Source of the DNA: Acidobacteriota bacterium
GTDB taxonomy: Bacteria; Acidobacteriota; Blastocatellia; RBC074
Assembly (NCBI GenBank): GCA_019639255.1
Contig: JAHBSF010000029.1
Coordinates: 1-60,477, forward strand
Direction of reading: 5' to 3'
Length of the DNA stretch: 60,477 bases
The stretch's first letter is position 1. Every line of letters starts with the position of its first letter. The translations under genes and the position numbers were made by a program. Below, piece after piece: positions 25,701 to 36,307 of this stretch. The notes under the pieces are model-generated. The model was given only the letters and a program-made list of their open reading frames with translations. It was not told where the DNA came from and did not search any database.

Positions 25701-28700
25701 ATGAGGCAACCGCGCACTTCATCTGGAAACTCACCGCGAGCGGGTATCGTTGTGCGATCGGGTCTGAGCGGGGCGGCGGCGCCCGGATGTTTCCTCGCCA
25801 TCCTCATGTTGCTCGGCGCGCTGGATCTGCGGCCATCGGTCGGTGCAGCCGGGGGGCGGTCTGAAAGCGCCGGCGCCAAATATATGGCGCCGGCGCAGAG
25901 CCAGTCCGTCGAATCCGAGATTTCGAACCGTCGGCTGATGGGCAATCAGTCAATCGATGATCTGGCGCGGAAGGCCGGCGCCGAAGGTGCTGTGCGCGTG
26001 ATCGTCGTGCTGCGCGGTGATTTTGAAACCGAGGGGCGACTGAGCGCGGCGGCCGCACTCGCGCAGCGCTCCGAAATAGCGCGAACCGCAACTGCTCTGC
26101 TCAATCGGTTGCCTGCCGGGAGTTTCGGAAGCTTAAAAGCATTTGAGATTTTCCCGCTGCTTGCCTTCGAGATAAATGCCGAAGGTCTCGAACAACTCCG
26201 CAACGCGCCCGAAGTTGCAGCGATGCAGGAGGACGCCCTGTTTCACGCTACGCTCGCCGAGAGCACGGAAGTCATCGGCGCACCGGCGGCCTGGGCCGCC
26301 GGTTATGAGGGAAACAATCAGGCGGTCGCCATTCTCGACACCGGAGTAAGCAAGACCCATCCTTTTCTGGAAGGAAAGGTGGTTGCGGAGGCCTGCTACT
26401 CAACCAACGGCTCGCAAACCTCATCGGTGTGCCCGGGCGGAGTATCGCAATCTACCGAAACCGGATCGGGCGTTAACTGCGCCGTTGCCGGGTGCGAGCA
26501 CGGCACGCACGTAGCGGGGACTGCGGCGGGTAAATCCACCTCTTTTTCCGGCGTCGCGCGCAACGCCAGCATAATCGCGATCCAGGTTTTCTCCCGCATC
26601 AACGGCTGCACGAGCTCGACAGACTGCACGGTTACTTTTAACTCGGACATCCTGCTGGGCATGCAGCGAGTTCAACAACTGAGCGCCGGCAGAAACATTG
26701 CGGCCGTCAATCTGAGCCTCGGCGGCGGCGGATTCGGGAGTAACTGCGATGCTTCGCAGCCGGCGTTCAAAACGGCGATCGACAGTCTGCGTTCGTTGGG
26801 AATCGCCACTGTAGTGGCGTCTGGCAACAGCGGCAGCAATGGCGGTCTGAGCAGCCCCGCCTGCATATCTACCGCAATCAGCGTCGGTTCAAGCGCCGAC
26901 GGCAGCAACGGTTCGACCCTCAACACCGTATCGGGCTTTTCCAACAGCGCATCCTTTCTTCATTTGCTCGCACCGGGAGAATGGATCAATTCGTCGGTGC
27001 CGGGCGGCGGATTCTCCAATTTTCGGGGCACGTCGATGGCCGCACCGCACGTTGCCGGCGCCTGGGCGGTGATGAAATCCAAATTGCCCGGTGCATCGGT
27101 GGCCCAGATTCTGCAGACGCTTCAGAACACGGGACTGCCGATCAATGATTCGCGCAACGGCGTCTCAAAACCGCGCATTCGACTCGACGCCGCGGTCAAC
27201 ATGCTTGCGGGCAACGTCTGCAACTACGCAATTACTCCGACGACGCAGGCAATCGTGCAGGGCGGAGGTTCGGGAGTTGTAAACATCACGGCGGACGGCG
27301 GCTGCTTGTGGGAAGCGAGAAGCAACGTCCCCTGGCTGTCGATTACTTCCGGCGGCAGCGGGAGCGGCAACGGCGCGGTTGGTTATTCGGCAGCGGCCAA
27401 TACGGGTCTGGATCGCAGCGGCACGTTGTTTATCGCCGGGCACACTCTGGTCGTCACTCAACCGGGAATCCCGGTACTGTCAGTCGATGACGGCTCCTTC
27501 GAAAACGCAAGCGGCCTGGCGTTCGGCGGTTCTTCCTATCGCGTCAATCGCCTTACCCCGGCGAGTTATCCGGCGACGATCAATGCCGTGGCAATTTATT
27601 TTTCCAGCGATACGGGAGTAAGAGTGGGCGATTCGCTGACGGTGATCGCCGGCATCAATCCGAGCGGCAGTTCAAACATCAACGGCGTCACGTTCCGCTC
27701 GACGCCGGTGACCGTACAGGCGCTTGATCAGTTCAATGTCTATATGATTCCGGGTCTCGCAACCGAATCCGGAGACTTCATCGTCGGCATGCTCTTGAGC
27801 CATTCGCCGGGGGTGCTGCCCTTCGTCATTGATGAAACACCGCCGTCGCGGGGTCGCTCCTATCGCTCGACCGACGGCGTCAGCTTTGCCATTATCGATA
27901 GTATAGGGCTGCCGGGTAACTACGGAATCAGGGCTGTCCCGACGCAAACTTTCTCCTGTCCAACAGTATCCGGCATCAACCCGGCGATTGCGCCCGCCGG
28001 CTCAACTGTGACGATCACGGGCACGGGATTTTCCGGCGTTACATCGGTAAAATTTTCAAACAATCTGGCTGCTCAATTCGCCGTCAACGGGAATACCAGT
28101 ATCTCGTTCACAGCGCCTGACGGCGCGCCGGATGGACCGATTACGATCAGCAAACCGAATTGCGCCGACGTTCAGACGGGGACGTTCGCTCTGGCGCGAG
28201 CGATCGCCACTGCAGCCGGATCATCGGTAGCGGCGGAGAATTGCCCGCTGCCGAACGGGGCGGTTGAGCCGGGCGAAAGGGTGACGGTGAATTTCTCTCT
28301 GAGGAATACGGGGAACATAAACACCACGAGCCTTACCGCGACATTGCAGGCCACGGGCGGAGTGAATTCGCCGAGCGGGCCGCAAAATTACGGGGTGCTT
28401 ACCGCTGGCGGAGCGGCCGCAGCGCGACCGTTCACGTTTACGGCTTCGGGGACGTGCGGGGGAATGCTGACGGCGACGCTGAGTCTGCAGGACGGCGCGA
28501 CGAGTCTCGGCGCCGTGACGTATAACATCGTGCTGGGGAGCGAGAGGTTAATATTTTCGGAAGATTTCGACAGCGTGACGGCGCCTGCGTTGCCTGATGG
28601 GTGGGTATCGACGGGGTCTCCTGCGTGGGTGACCTCTACGACGCTCAGCGACAGCGCGCCGAACAACGCGTTCGTAATGAATTCGAGCACGATTACCGAT

Positions 28701-31700
28701 ATAAGTCTGGATTCGCCGGGCATTGCGGTGACGAGTGCGACGGCGCAACTCACATTCAGGCATCGTTACGATACGGAGGCGTGCTGCGACGGGGGCAATC
28801 TTGAGATAGCGATCGGCGGGGGCGGTTTCACCGACATCATTGCGGCCGGAGGCTCGTTTGTCGCGGGCGGCTACAACGGCACAAGGTGGGGCGGCAGTTC
28901 GGGGGGCTACATCACGACGACGGTGAATCTGCCTGTGGCGGCGGCGGGGATGAGCATCAGACTCCGGTGGCGAATGAGAACCGACTTCTCTATCGGGGGC
29001 GCCGGATGGAGGATCGACGGGATCAGGTTGACGGAGGGATATGAATGCGCGACGGGTTGCAACGGGCCGTTGTGTGCAGTGATAGGGCTGACGCCATCGC
29101 TGCCTGTGGGCGGGCTCAACACCTCGTATAACCAGACGGTGACGGGGAGCGGGGGAGCCGCGCCGTACACATTCACGGTGAGTGCGGGAGCGTTGCCCGC
29201 GGGATTGACGCTGTCGCCAAACGGAGTGCTGTCGGGCGTGCCCCTGCAGGGAGGGAGCTACAATTTCACGATCAGGGCGACCGATGCCAACGGTTGTATG
29301 GGAGCGCGAAGTTACACGTTGGTCATAGTCATCCCTGTGGTCGCTGCAGCCGGATCATCGGTAGCGGCGGAGAATTGCCCGCTGCCGAACGGGGCGGTTG
29401 AACCGGGTGAAAGGGTGACGGTCAATTTCTCTTTGAGGAATACGGGGAACATAAACACCACGAGCCTGACCGCGACATTGCAGGCCACGGGCGGAGTGAA
29501 TTCGCCGAGCGGGCCGCAAAATTACGGGGTGCTGACCGCGGGCGGAGCGGCCGCAGCGCGACCGTTCACGTTTACGGCTTCGGGGACGTGCGGGGGAATG
29601 CTGACGGCGACGCTGAGCCTGCAGGACGGCGCGACGAGTCTCGGGACCGTGACGTATAACATCGTGCTGGGGAGCGAGCGGGTAATATTTTCGGAAGATT
29701 TCGACAGCGTGACGGCGCCTGCGTTGCCTGATGGGTGGGTATCGACGGGGTCTCCTGCGTGGGTGACCTCGACGACGCTCAGCGACAGCGCGCCGAACAA
29801 CGCGTTCGTAGCGGATTCGAGCACCTCTACCGACATAAGTCTGGATTCGCCGGGCATCGCGGTGACGAGTGCGACAGCGCAAGTGACATTCAGGCATCGT
29901 TACGATACGGAGTCGTGCTGCGACGGGGGCAATCTTGAGATAGCGGTCGGCGCGGGCGGTTTCACCGACATCATTGCGGCCGGAGGCTCGTTTGTCGCGG
30001 GCGGCTACAACAACGGCACAAGGTGGGGCGGCAGTTCGGGGGGCTACATCACGACGACGGTGAATCTGCCTGCGGCGGCGGCGGGGATGAGCATCAGACT
30101 CCGGTGGCGAATGAGAACGGACTTCTCTATCGGGGGCGCCGGATGGAGGATCGACGGGATCAGGTTGACGGAGGGATATGAATGCGCGACTGGTTGCAAC
30201 GGGCCGTTGTGTCCGGTGATAGGGCTGACGCCATCGCTGCCTGTGGGCGGGCTCAACACCTCGTATAACCAGACGGTGACGGGGAGCGGGGGAGCGGCGC
30301 CGTACACATTCACGGTGAGTGCGGGAGCATTGCCCGCGGGATTGATGCTGTCGCCAAACGGAGTGCTGTCGGGCGTGCCCGTGCAGGGCGGGAGCTATAA
30401 TTTCACGATCAGGGCGACCGATGCCAACGGTTGTGTGGGAACCAGGTCGTATGACCTGGTCATAACGTGTCCGCCGATCAGTTTGTCCCCGTCCGTCCTG
30501 CCCAATTCATTGACCGGGATTGCCTATAACCAAATCCTGACGGCCGGCGGCGGGACGCCGCCATACAGCTTTGCCGTGACTGCGGGCAGTCTGCCCGGGG
30601 GATTAACTCTCACCTCTACGGGGCAGCTTTCCGGCGTTCCGAACACCACAGGCAGCTTCAACTTTACAGTGACGGCAACGTCGGGCAACGACTGTCAGGG
30701 AACGCGCAGCTACACGATTATCATTAGTCGTGTGCTTGGCGTGCAGGATCGCCCACTGTACGTCCTGAACGACAGCGCAGGCGGAAACCGGATTTACGGA
30801 TACACCGTCAACGAAATGACCGGGGCTCTGACATCACTGGACGGATTCCCCATATCGACCGGCGGCAACGGAGAGGATTTGGTTCCCTGTGAGATGCTGA
30901 CCATCGATGAAGCCAACCTGCGCCTGTATGCGATCAACGTTGGATCCGGAACGCTCAGCGCCTATTCGATCAATCCGGCGACTGGCGCGTTAACGGCGCT
31001 GCCATTCAGTCCGATCATGCTCGGTAGCGGCGGCTGGACTACTGTGGTTGTCCATCCGAGCGGTTCGCCGCTTGTGGTTGGCGATGGAGGTAATCCGGGG
31101 CGATTGGCGAGTTATCTAATCACCCAAACTACAGCGACAGCGGCCCCGGGCAGCCCGTACACTACCGGAAGTGCGCGCCCGTTCTCTTCCATCTTCAGCC
31201 GGGATGGAAACTATCTCTACACGGGGGGAAACTCCGGAACTACTTTTGCAGGTTTCAGCGTCAATGCGACCACGGGTATGTTGACTGCCCTGACGGGGTC
31301 GCCTTTCAATTCCGACGCCTCTTTCCCTGCTGCTTACGCAATGGATGCACAAGGACGACTGTATCTCGGAAACGATCTGCAGGTTCGAGTTTTCACTACC
31401 CCGAACGGTATCCCGACCGCCGTTTCCGGCAATCCATTTTCTTCAGGAGTGGCAACCACCTTCGACGGCCTGTTGCATCCGGGCGGTTATTATGCAGTCT
31501 CGGACGCGGTCGGCAATCGAGTCGCTGTCTACAGAATAAACGGGTCGGGCAGCGGCACGACGCTGTCGGCAGTCTCCGGTTCGCCTTTCTCAACGAGCGG
31601 ATCTGCGCCCCTGCCGCTGGCGTTGAATCAGGCAGGAACTTTTCTGTATGCGGCCAATGGCAACACGCGCAATCTGACGACTTTCAGCTTTGATGCTGCA

Positions 31701-33065
31701 ACGGGTGCGCTCAACAGGATCAACACGCAGCCGGCCGACACGGTCGGAGCTACGGGGCGGCTCACCGGCATGGCGTACCTGCCGGGGCCTTCGGCGCCGT
31801 GTTCAACGATCACTGTGTCGCCGGTTTCGCTGCCGGATGCAGGCTTGGGCGTACCCTACAATCAATCCGTTGCGGCGTCACCGGCCGGGAGTTATACCTT
31901 CATCGTCACCGCCGGCGCATTGCCCGCAGGACTGTCGCTTGATTCCGCAACCGGGGCCATCACCGGCGCGCCGACAACTACGGGCACGGTGAGCTTCACT
32001 CTCACCGCGCAGAGCAATGCAGGCTGCATCGGCAGCCGCGCCTATACGCTGAACGTAGGGCAGGCGACAAACCCGGTCCCGGTGCTCATAAGCCTTGATC
32101 CGGCAATAAGAGTCGCAGGCAGCGCAGGGTTCACTATGTCGCTTCAGGGCTCAGGTTTCATCCCGACATCGAGAGTGAGCTGGAACGGAGCGGAGCGGCC
32201 CGTCAATTTTGTTAATAACACGCGACTGACGATCAATGTAGCGGCGAGCGATGTCGCAGCTTCGGGCACTGCCGGTATCGCCGTCACCAATCCGGGTCCC
32301 GGGGGCGGCGCTTCAAGCGTTTTGGTATTTACCATCGCCAATCCGGCAACCACCGTATCGGCGGCGAGTTTTCAGGCCGGACCGCTCACGCCCAACTCCA
32401 TCGTCGCGGCTTTTGGGTCCGGTCTGGCAGTAGGGCAGCAGTCGGCGGTGACATCTCCGCTGCCGTTCCTGATTCTCGGAACGTTCATTCAGGTCAGGGA
32501 CAGTGCAGGGATTTCCCGTCAGGCGCAGATGTTTTTCGTTTCTCCGGGGCAGGTCAACTACATCATTCCCGAAGGAACCTCCGCCGGTGAAGCTATGGTT
32601 GCCATCACCTCCGGAGATGGGCGAGTTTCGTTCGGGACGATCCAGATTGCGCCGGTAGCGCTCGGATTGTTTACTGCAAATTCAAGCGGAATGGGCGTCG
32701 CCTCGGCCAATGCATTGCGGGTAACCGCAGGCGGGGCGCAGATATTCGAGGATGTGGCGCAGTTTGACCCCGGGGCGAACCGATTCATACCGAAGTGCAT
32801 CAGCCTCGGTCCATCAAGCGAATCCGTATTCCTGATTCTGTACGGCACCGGCGTGCGCGGTATAGGTTCGCTGTCGTCGATTACCGCTACGATCGGCGGT
32901 GTGGGTATTCCGGTATCGTTTGCCGGAGCTCACAGCCAGTTTGTCGGTCTTGATCAGATCAATCTTGGGCCTGTTCCGAGAGAGTTGATCGGGAGAGGCG
33001 TGGTTAATATCGTGATCAGCGTTAATGGGCAACCGGCTAATACGGTGCAGGTGTGCATCGAATAA
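25701..33065 (+). CDS. giant secreted subtilisin-like protease with Ig, propeller and TIGR03437-like domains
   Basis: 2454-residue secreted S8 peptidase. A signal-like helix lies near residues 30-45, then an inhibitor I9-like propeptide (about 80-190). The catalytic domain (about 205-490) has D213 in AILDTGVS, H267 in CEHGTHVAGT and S445 in FRGTSMAAPHVAG. A BACON-like domain (NVPWLSITSGG), an IPT/TIG domain and two nearly identical 378-residue repeats (about 837-1590) follow, each with a He_PIG Ig-like module. Next come another He_PIG, a lactonase-like beta-propeller (about 1680-2035), He_PIG, IPT/TIG, and a C-terminal domain resembling TIGR03437, typical of Acidobacteriota. Start 25701 has AAGGAG five bases upstream; the frame extends upstream in the shadow of the receiver gene. 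It probably degrades extracellular protein; the repeats may bind substrate or surface. Confidence 0.9.
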   Translation: MRQPRTSSGNSPRAGIVVRSGLSGAAAPGCFLAILMLLGALDLRPSVGAAGGRSESAGAKYMAPAQSQSVESEISNRRLMGNQSIDDLARKAGAEGAVRVIVVLRGDFETEGRLSAAAALAQRSEIARTATALLNRLPAGSFGSLKAFEIFPLLAFEINAEGLEQLRNAPEVAAMQEDALFHATLAESTEVIGAPAAWAAGYEGNNQAVAILDTGVSKTHPFLEGKVVAEACYSTNGSQTSSVCPGGVSQSTETGSGVNCAVAGCEHGTHVAGTAAGKSTSFSGVARNASIIAIQVFSRINGCTSSTDCTVTFNSDILLGMQRVQQLSAGRNIAAVNLSLGGGGFGSNCDASQPAFKTAIDSLRSLGIATVVASGNSGSNGGLSSPACISTAISVGSSADGSNGSTLNTVSGFSNSASFLHLLAPGEWINSSVPGGGFSNFRGTSMAAPHVAGAWAVMKSKLPGASVAQILQTLQNTGLPINDSRNGVSKPRIRLDAAVNMLAGNVCNYAITPTTQAIVQGGGSGVVNITADGGCLWEARSNVPWLSITSGGSGSGNGAVGYSAAANTGLDRSGTLFIAGHTLVVTQPGIPVLSVDDGSFENASGLAFGGSSYRVNRLTPASYPATINAVAIYFSSDTGVRVGDSLTVIAGINPSGSSNINGVTFRSTPVTVQALDQFNVYMIPGLATESGDFIVGMLLSHSPGVLPFVIDETPPSRGRSYRSTDGVSFAIIDSIGLPGNYGIRAVPTQTFSCPTVSGINPAIAPAGSTVTITGTGFSGVTSVKFSNNLAAQFAVNGNTSISFTAPDGAPDGPITISKPNCADVQTGTFALARAIATAAGSSVAAENCPLPNGAVEPGERVTVNFSLRNTGNINTTSLTATLQATGGVNSPSGPQNYGVLTAGGAAAARPFTFTASGTCGGMLTATLSLQDGATSLGAVTYNIVLGSERLIFSEDFDSVTAPALPDGWVSTGSPAWVTSTTLSDSAPNNAFVMNSSTITDISLDSPGIAVTSATAQLTFRHRYDTEACCDGGNLEIAIGGGGFTDIIAAGGSFVAGGYNGTRWGGSSGGYITTTVNLPVAAAGMSIRLRWRMRTDFSIGGAGWRIDGIRLTEGYECATGCNGPLCAVIGLTPSLPVGGLNTSYNQTVTGSGGAAPYTFTVSAGALPAGLTLSPNGVLSGVPLQGGSYNFTIRATDANGCMGARSYTLVIVIPVVAAAGSSVAAENCPLPNGAVEPGERVTVNFSLRNTGNINTTSLTATLQATGGVNSPSGPQNYGVLTAGGAAAARPFTFTASGTCGGMLTATLSLQDGATSLGTVTYNIVLGSERVIFSEDFDSVTAPALPDGWVSTGSPAWVTSTTLSDSAPNNAFVADSSTSTDISLDSPGIAVTSATAQVTFRHRYDTESCCDGGNLEIAVGAGGFTDIIAAGGSFVAGGYNNGTRWGGSSGGYITTTVNLPAAAAGMSIRLRWRMRTDFSIGGAGWRIDGIRLTEGYECATGCNGPLCPVIGLTPSLPVGGLNTSYNQTVTGSGGAAPYTFTVSAGALPAGLMLSPNGVLSGVPVQGGSYNFTIRATDANGCVGTRSYDLVITCPPISLSPSVLPNSLTGIAYNQILTAGGGTPPYSFAVTAGSLPGGLTLTSTGQLSGVPNTTGSFNFTVTATSGNDCQGTRSYTIIISRVLGVQDRPLYVLNDSAGGNRIYGYTVNEMTGALTSLDGFPISTGGNGEDLVPCEMLTIDEANLRLYAINVGSGTLSAYSINPATGALTALPFSPIMLGSGGWTTVVVHPSGSPLVVGDGGNPGRLASYLITQTTATAAPGSPYTTGSARPFSSIFSRDGNYLYTGGNSGTTFAGFSVNATTGMLTALTGSPFNSDASFPAAYAMDAQGRLYLGNDLQVRVFTTPNGIPTAVSGNPFSSGVATTFDGLLHPGGYYAVSDAVGNRVAVYRINGSGSGTTLSAVSGSPFSTSGSAPLPLALNQAGTFLYAANGNTRNLTTFSFDAATGALNRINTQPADTVGATGRLTGMAYLPGPSAPCSTITVSPVSLPDAGLGVPYNQSVAASPAGSYTFIVTAGALPAGLSLDSATGAITGAPTTTGTVSFTLTAQSNAGCIGSRAYTLNVGQATNPVPVLISLDPAIRVAGSAGFTMSLQGSGFIPTSRVSWNGAERPVNFVNNTRLTINVAASDVAASGTAGIAVTNPGPGGGASSVLVFTIANPATTVSAASFQAGPLTPNSIVAAFGSGLAVGQQSAVTSPLPFLILGTFIQVRDSAGISRQAQMFFVSPGQVNYIIPEGTSAGEAMVAITSGDGRVSFGTIQIAPVALGLFTANSSGMGVASANALRVTAGGAQIFEDVAQFDPGANRFIPKCISLGPSSESVFLILYGTGVRGIGSLSSITATIGGVGIPVSFAGAHSQFVGLDQINLGPVPRELIGRGVVNIVISVNGQPANTVQVCIE
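28211..30478 (+). repeat. tandem duplication of a 1134-bp coding unit
   Basis: Two adjacent copies with a period of 1134 bp (378 codons) start at 28211 and 29345 (both TGCAGCCGGATCATCGGTAG). They are nearly identical at the DNA level. The second carries one extra codon (AAC, in YNNGTRW versus YNGTRW), and they diverge only near their ends. The duplication is in frame within the protease gene and looks recent or kept similar by recombination. Confidence 0.9.
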
Positions 33066-33236
33066 AGAGAACGCGGAACACGGGGAAATTAAATCAGACC
33101 ACACGCGATCAGGGCAAAAAAGAGAGATAACGGAACAAACGAAATGAAACGAAAATTACGGAAAAGTCGGATATTTTGAATATTTCCGTCTATTCCGTCT
33201 AATTTCGTTTGTTCCGTTATCTCTCTTTCTCTCTTC
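33066..33236. repeat. family B half copy followed by family A palindrome
   Basis: AAAGAGAACGCGGAACACGG (family B half) directly follows the protease stop codon. Then comes a complete family A palindrome (33114-33234) that ends at the GH2 gene's stop. It separates two convergent genes. Confidence 0.85.
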
Positions 33237-33237
33237 A

Positions 33238-35997
33238 TCAGTATTGAAGTTGCGGCGCAAATCCCTCGCCGCGTGCGAACCGGATCATTTCGTCGAGCAG
33301 CCGCTTCGCATACTCGTCGCGACCATAAGCATCGGACAATCTCAGGGTCGTCATCAGCAATCGTCCCGCGCCGCGCTGCGCTCCGAGTGCAAGCGCCGCG
33401 TTCTGATTGATCCAGCCGTAAAAGATTCCGGCGTAAACGTCTACGTATTCCGCGCCGTGGATTCCACCGATGATGAATTCGGGTGCGACTTCCAGCGATT
33501 CAAAGCCGAGCAGCTTGTCGAAAGCCACGGCCTTGAAAGGATCGCGATTGACATTCACCCAGTTGAAATTCGTCACCCAGTTGCCGTCATAACCGCCTCC
33601 ACCGCGCCGCGAAATCATCTTCAGCCTGCCGTTGGCCGGAAGCGCATCCTTGTGGTCGGCCAGCACCAGTGCGCGCCCGCCCGCTTTCAGGTGCGCTTCG
33701 GCAGCGGCATCGAGGCGGTCGGTGAGTAGTAATGCCGCAGGCGCGGGAGTTGTCGCAATCCGATATCCGGCGGCGCGCAACGGTTCGGCCAGTCGGGACA
33801 ATCCGGCGGAGAGTGCAAGCAAACTGCTTTCGCGCACGCGCTCCGGGTATACGAAAATCTCCGTATAATTGCCCGCGATCACTTTGTTGTTGCTGCTGCG
33901 CAATTCAAGTTCTATGCGGACGGCGCGCGCGGCTTCGACCCTCGGCGCTGCAAATTTCACGACCGGCAGTTTAACGACCGTTCCTCGCCTTGCTGCCGGC
34001 GCTTCAGTCTGCCCGATCTTTTCGCCGTCGAGCGTCAATACGGCCGTCAATGTTTCGCCCGCCGAGGCGCCGTAGCGCGAAACGTAAAGCGGCAGATCCA
34101 CTTCATCGCCGCTTGTGAAATTGTGTTTGCCCATGCGCGCAAAGATTACGTCCGGCGCCTGAAGGCGGGCCAGATCCGCCGAGTACACTTTTTTATTGCG
34201 GTAAATGTCGAGCAACCCGTTGCATTCCCAGTTGAGATCTGTGAATTCGGTGATTGTGTATCCCTCGATGGCGGCTTCGGCGCGTATGGTTTCTATTTCG
34301 TGTTTGAGCGAGATCCACTGATGGCGCTGAGTTGCACGCGCCAGATCGTTGAAACCGGAAAAGAAGCGATCGAATTTGAAGCCGTGGAAGCGATCAAAAA
34401 CGCCCGCAGGCCGCGTGATTTCGCGCCCGCCGAAGTCGCGCCCGAACCACCACGGCAGTTCACGCGGAAGTTCGGGCAATCCCCAGTTGCCGAACTCCGA
34501 CAGAACTATCGGTTCGCTCCCCGTGTGTGATGCATCGCCGTGACTGCTCCACAGCCACGCGGGCCGCGCGCCGAGTTCGGCTACCCATTTGTCCCAGTCG
34601 CGCGAACGGTCGGGGATCGAGTAGTACTGATGGAAATCGGCGATATCAGTCTGCATATGAAAATTCCGGCAGCACGGGCTGTTGTCGACTACGAGCCTGC
34701 CGGCGCGCGCGGCTGCGGGTTTGAGTCTTGCGAATGCTTCCTTGAGCCACCTGCGAGTATGTTCTTCTTTCAGGCCGTCGACGCCCCACGCCTCGTTGAT
34801 GATGGTCATTATGACGATCGAGGGATGGTTCCAGTCGCGGTCGAGCATGTCGAGAAAAGTCTGCTCGCCGCGCCGCGCCGCCGCCTGCGTCCACGTGTTG
34901 TCGTCCCAGCTCGGAACCTCGTACCAGATCAGGAGTCCCGTTTCATCCGCTGCGCGCAGGTAATCCGGAGTCGGAATCTTTATGTGCGTGCGCAGCATAT
35001 TCAGCCCCATTTCACGGGCTTTTTTCATCTGATCCAGGAGGAAGGCATAAGACGGGGGCGTGTATATGCCTTCGGGGTAGAAATCCTGATCGAGAGCCGA
35101 GATGAGGTATATGGGTTCGCCGTTGAGGTAGAACTTGCCGTGGCGTGTTTCGAAGGAGCGGAAGCCGAAGCGGGTTGCGAGACGATGATTCCCGAGGCGG
35201 GCTTCGGCGATGTATAGATTCGGCTGATCGACGCCCCAGAGTTTCGGATTCGGAATGCGTATGGTAAAGCCGTGAACGCCGCCGAGGTCTTTGCCCTGGC
35301 TGCGCGCAAATGTTTTTCCGTCGGGGGCCGTGATGCGGACCCAGGTTCCTTTCGGCGTTCGGGATGGATCGTTATAGATGACGTGAATCTCGACTTGGCC
35401 GTCTGTGCGAGCAGTTACATTGAGCTTTGCGATATGTAGTTTGGGTTTGATTTCGAGCGCGACGGATTGCCATATGCCGCCGGTATGCACATACCAACTC
35501 TGTTTGCCGTGGGGAATTTCGTCGAAGTTCATATCGCCCCAGCGCGTCTTGTCGCTGTCGGGATCGGTTACGCGCACGACGATTTCGTTGGCTCCAGCTT
35601 TGAGGAGTGATCCGATGTCGAATGTAAATGGGAGGTATCCGCCCTCGTGTTTTCCGGCCGGTCGACCGTTGACGAATACCTCGGCGAGATAATCTACGGC
35701 GCCGAAGCGCACGAGCGCCGTCTGATCTGGTTTTAACGCCGGAATCGAGATCTCTTTTCGATACCAGGCGACGCCGCGATAATCGCGCAGATCGGCGAAC
35801 TGGGCGTTCCAGCTCAGGGGAACGCGTATTTCGCGCCAGTCGCGGAGGTTCGGGAGATCGGCTATTGTCAGGCGGCCTTCGCGATCGAGGGCGAACTGCC
35901 AGGCGCCGTCGAGTGATTGTGATTGGGCGCGCGCCGGAATGCGAACGGCGAGCAGCAGACACAGTGCGAGGGTAAAGGCCGGGATCGCTGATTTCAT
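33238..35997 (-). CDS. glycoside hydrolase family 2 (beta-glucuronidase/galactosidase-like), secreted
   Basis: 919-residue enzyme with a signal peptide (1-24, ending ARAQ). It has the GH2 sugar-binding domain (about 28-195), an Ig-like domain (about 200-290) and a TIM barrel (about 295-600). The acid/base E402 is in TIINEAWGV and the nucleophile E501 in IVLSEFGNWG. The conserved LRTHIKIP and WYEVPSW stretches fit beta-glucuronidase or beta-galactosidase relatives. About 300 further C-terminal residues are beta-rich and may bind carbohydrate. It would remove sugars from polysaccharides or glycoconjugates in the periplasm or outside. It is a single-gene unit; the galactose cassette elsewhere in the window might use its product if that is galactose, which is conjecture. 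Confidence 0.92.
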   Translation of the reverse strand: MKSAIPAFTLALCLLLAVRIPARAQSQSLDGAWQFALDREGRLTIADLPNLRDWREIRVPLSWNAQFADLRDYRGVAWYRKEISIPALKPDQTALVRFGAVDYLAEVFVNGRPAGKHEGGYLPFTFDIGSLLKAGANEIVVRVTDPDSDKTRWGDMNFDEIPHGKQSWYVHTGGIWQSVALEIKPKLHIAKLNVTARTDGQVEIHVIYNDPSRTPKGTWVRITAPDGKTFARSQGKDLGGVHGFTIRIPNPKLWGVDQPNLYIAEARLGNHRLATRFGFRSFETRHGKFYLNGEPIYLISALDQDFYPEGIYTPPSYAFLLDQMKKAREMGLNMLRTHIKIPTPDYLRAADETGLLIWYEVPSWDDNTWTQAAARRGEQTFLDMLDRDWNHPSIVIMTIINEAWGVDGLKEEHTRRWLKEAFARLKPAAARAGRLVVDNSPCCRNFHMQTDIADFHQYYSIPDRSRDWDKWVAELGARPAWLWSSHGDASHTGSEPIVLSEFGNWGLPELPRELPWWFGRDFGGREITRPAGVFDRFHGFKFDRFFSGFNDLARATQRHQWISLKHEIETIRAEAAIEGYTITEFTDLNWECNGLLDIYRNKKVYSADLARLQAPDVIFARMGKHNFTSGDEVDLPLYVSRYGASAGETLTAVLTLDGEKIGQTEAPAARRGTVVKLPVVKFAAPRVEAARAVRIELELRSSNNKVIAGNYTEIFVYPERVRESSLLALSAGLSRLAEPLRAAGYRIATTPAPAALLLTDRLDAAAEAHLKAGGRALVLADHKDALPANGRLKMISRRGGGGYDGNWVTNFNWVNVNRDPFKAVAFDKLLGFESLEVAPEFIIGGIHGAEYVDVYAGIFYGWINQNAALALGAQRGAGRLLMTTLRLSDAYGRDEYAKRLLDEMIRFARGEGFAPQLQY

Positions 35998-36050
35998 CGA
36001 TGCCTCTCAAATTTCGCGAATTTCTCCCTTTGCCAGTGATTCTGGTTTTA

Positions 36051-36160
36051 GAAAGAAAGAGAGATACAGGAACAAACGAAAATATACGGAACATACGGAA
36101 ATATGCAACTTTTCCGTCATTTTCGTTTCATTTCGTATGTTCCGTCATCTCTGTTTCTTC
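36051..36160. repeat. family A palindrome between divergent genes
   Basis: GAAAGAAAGAGAGATACAGG on the left pairs with the complement ending CCGTCATCTCTGTTTCTTC. It lies in the divergent gap between the GH2 gene and the radical SAM gene. The rest of the gap (36161-36307) holds a short remnant resembling family D (CAGCCCCTTCAGGGACTG) and no convincing gene. Confidence 0.8.
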
Positions 36161-36307
36161 CCAAACCGAAATTGCCGTCGATAAATCCGCTTGATTTGAA
36201 GGCGGCGTTTCTGCGATGCTTCGCCATCATCAGCCGGCGATTGATTCATTTCAGCCCCTTCAGGGACTGGAAAAGTGTTCTGACCGTCAGAGTCAGGAGG
36301 CCGTTTC

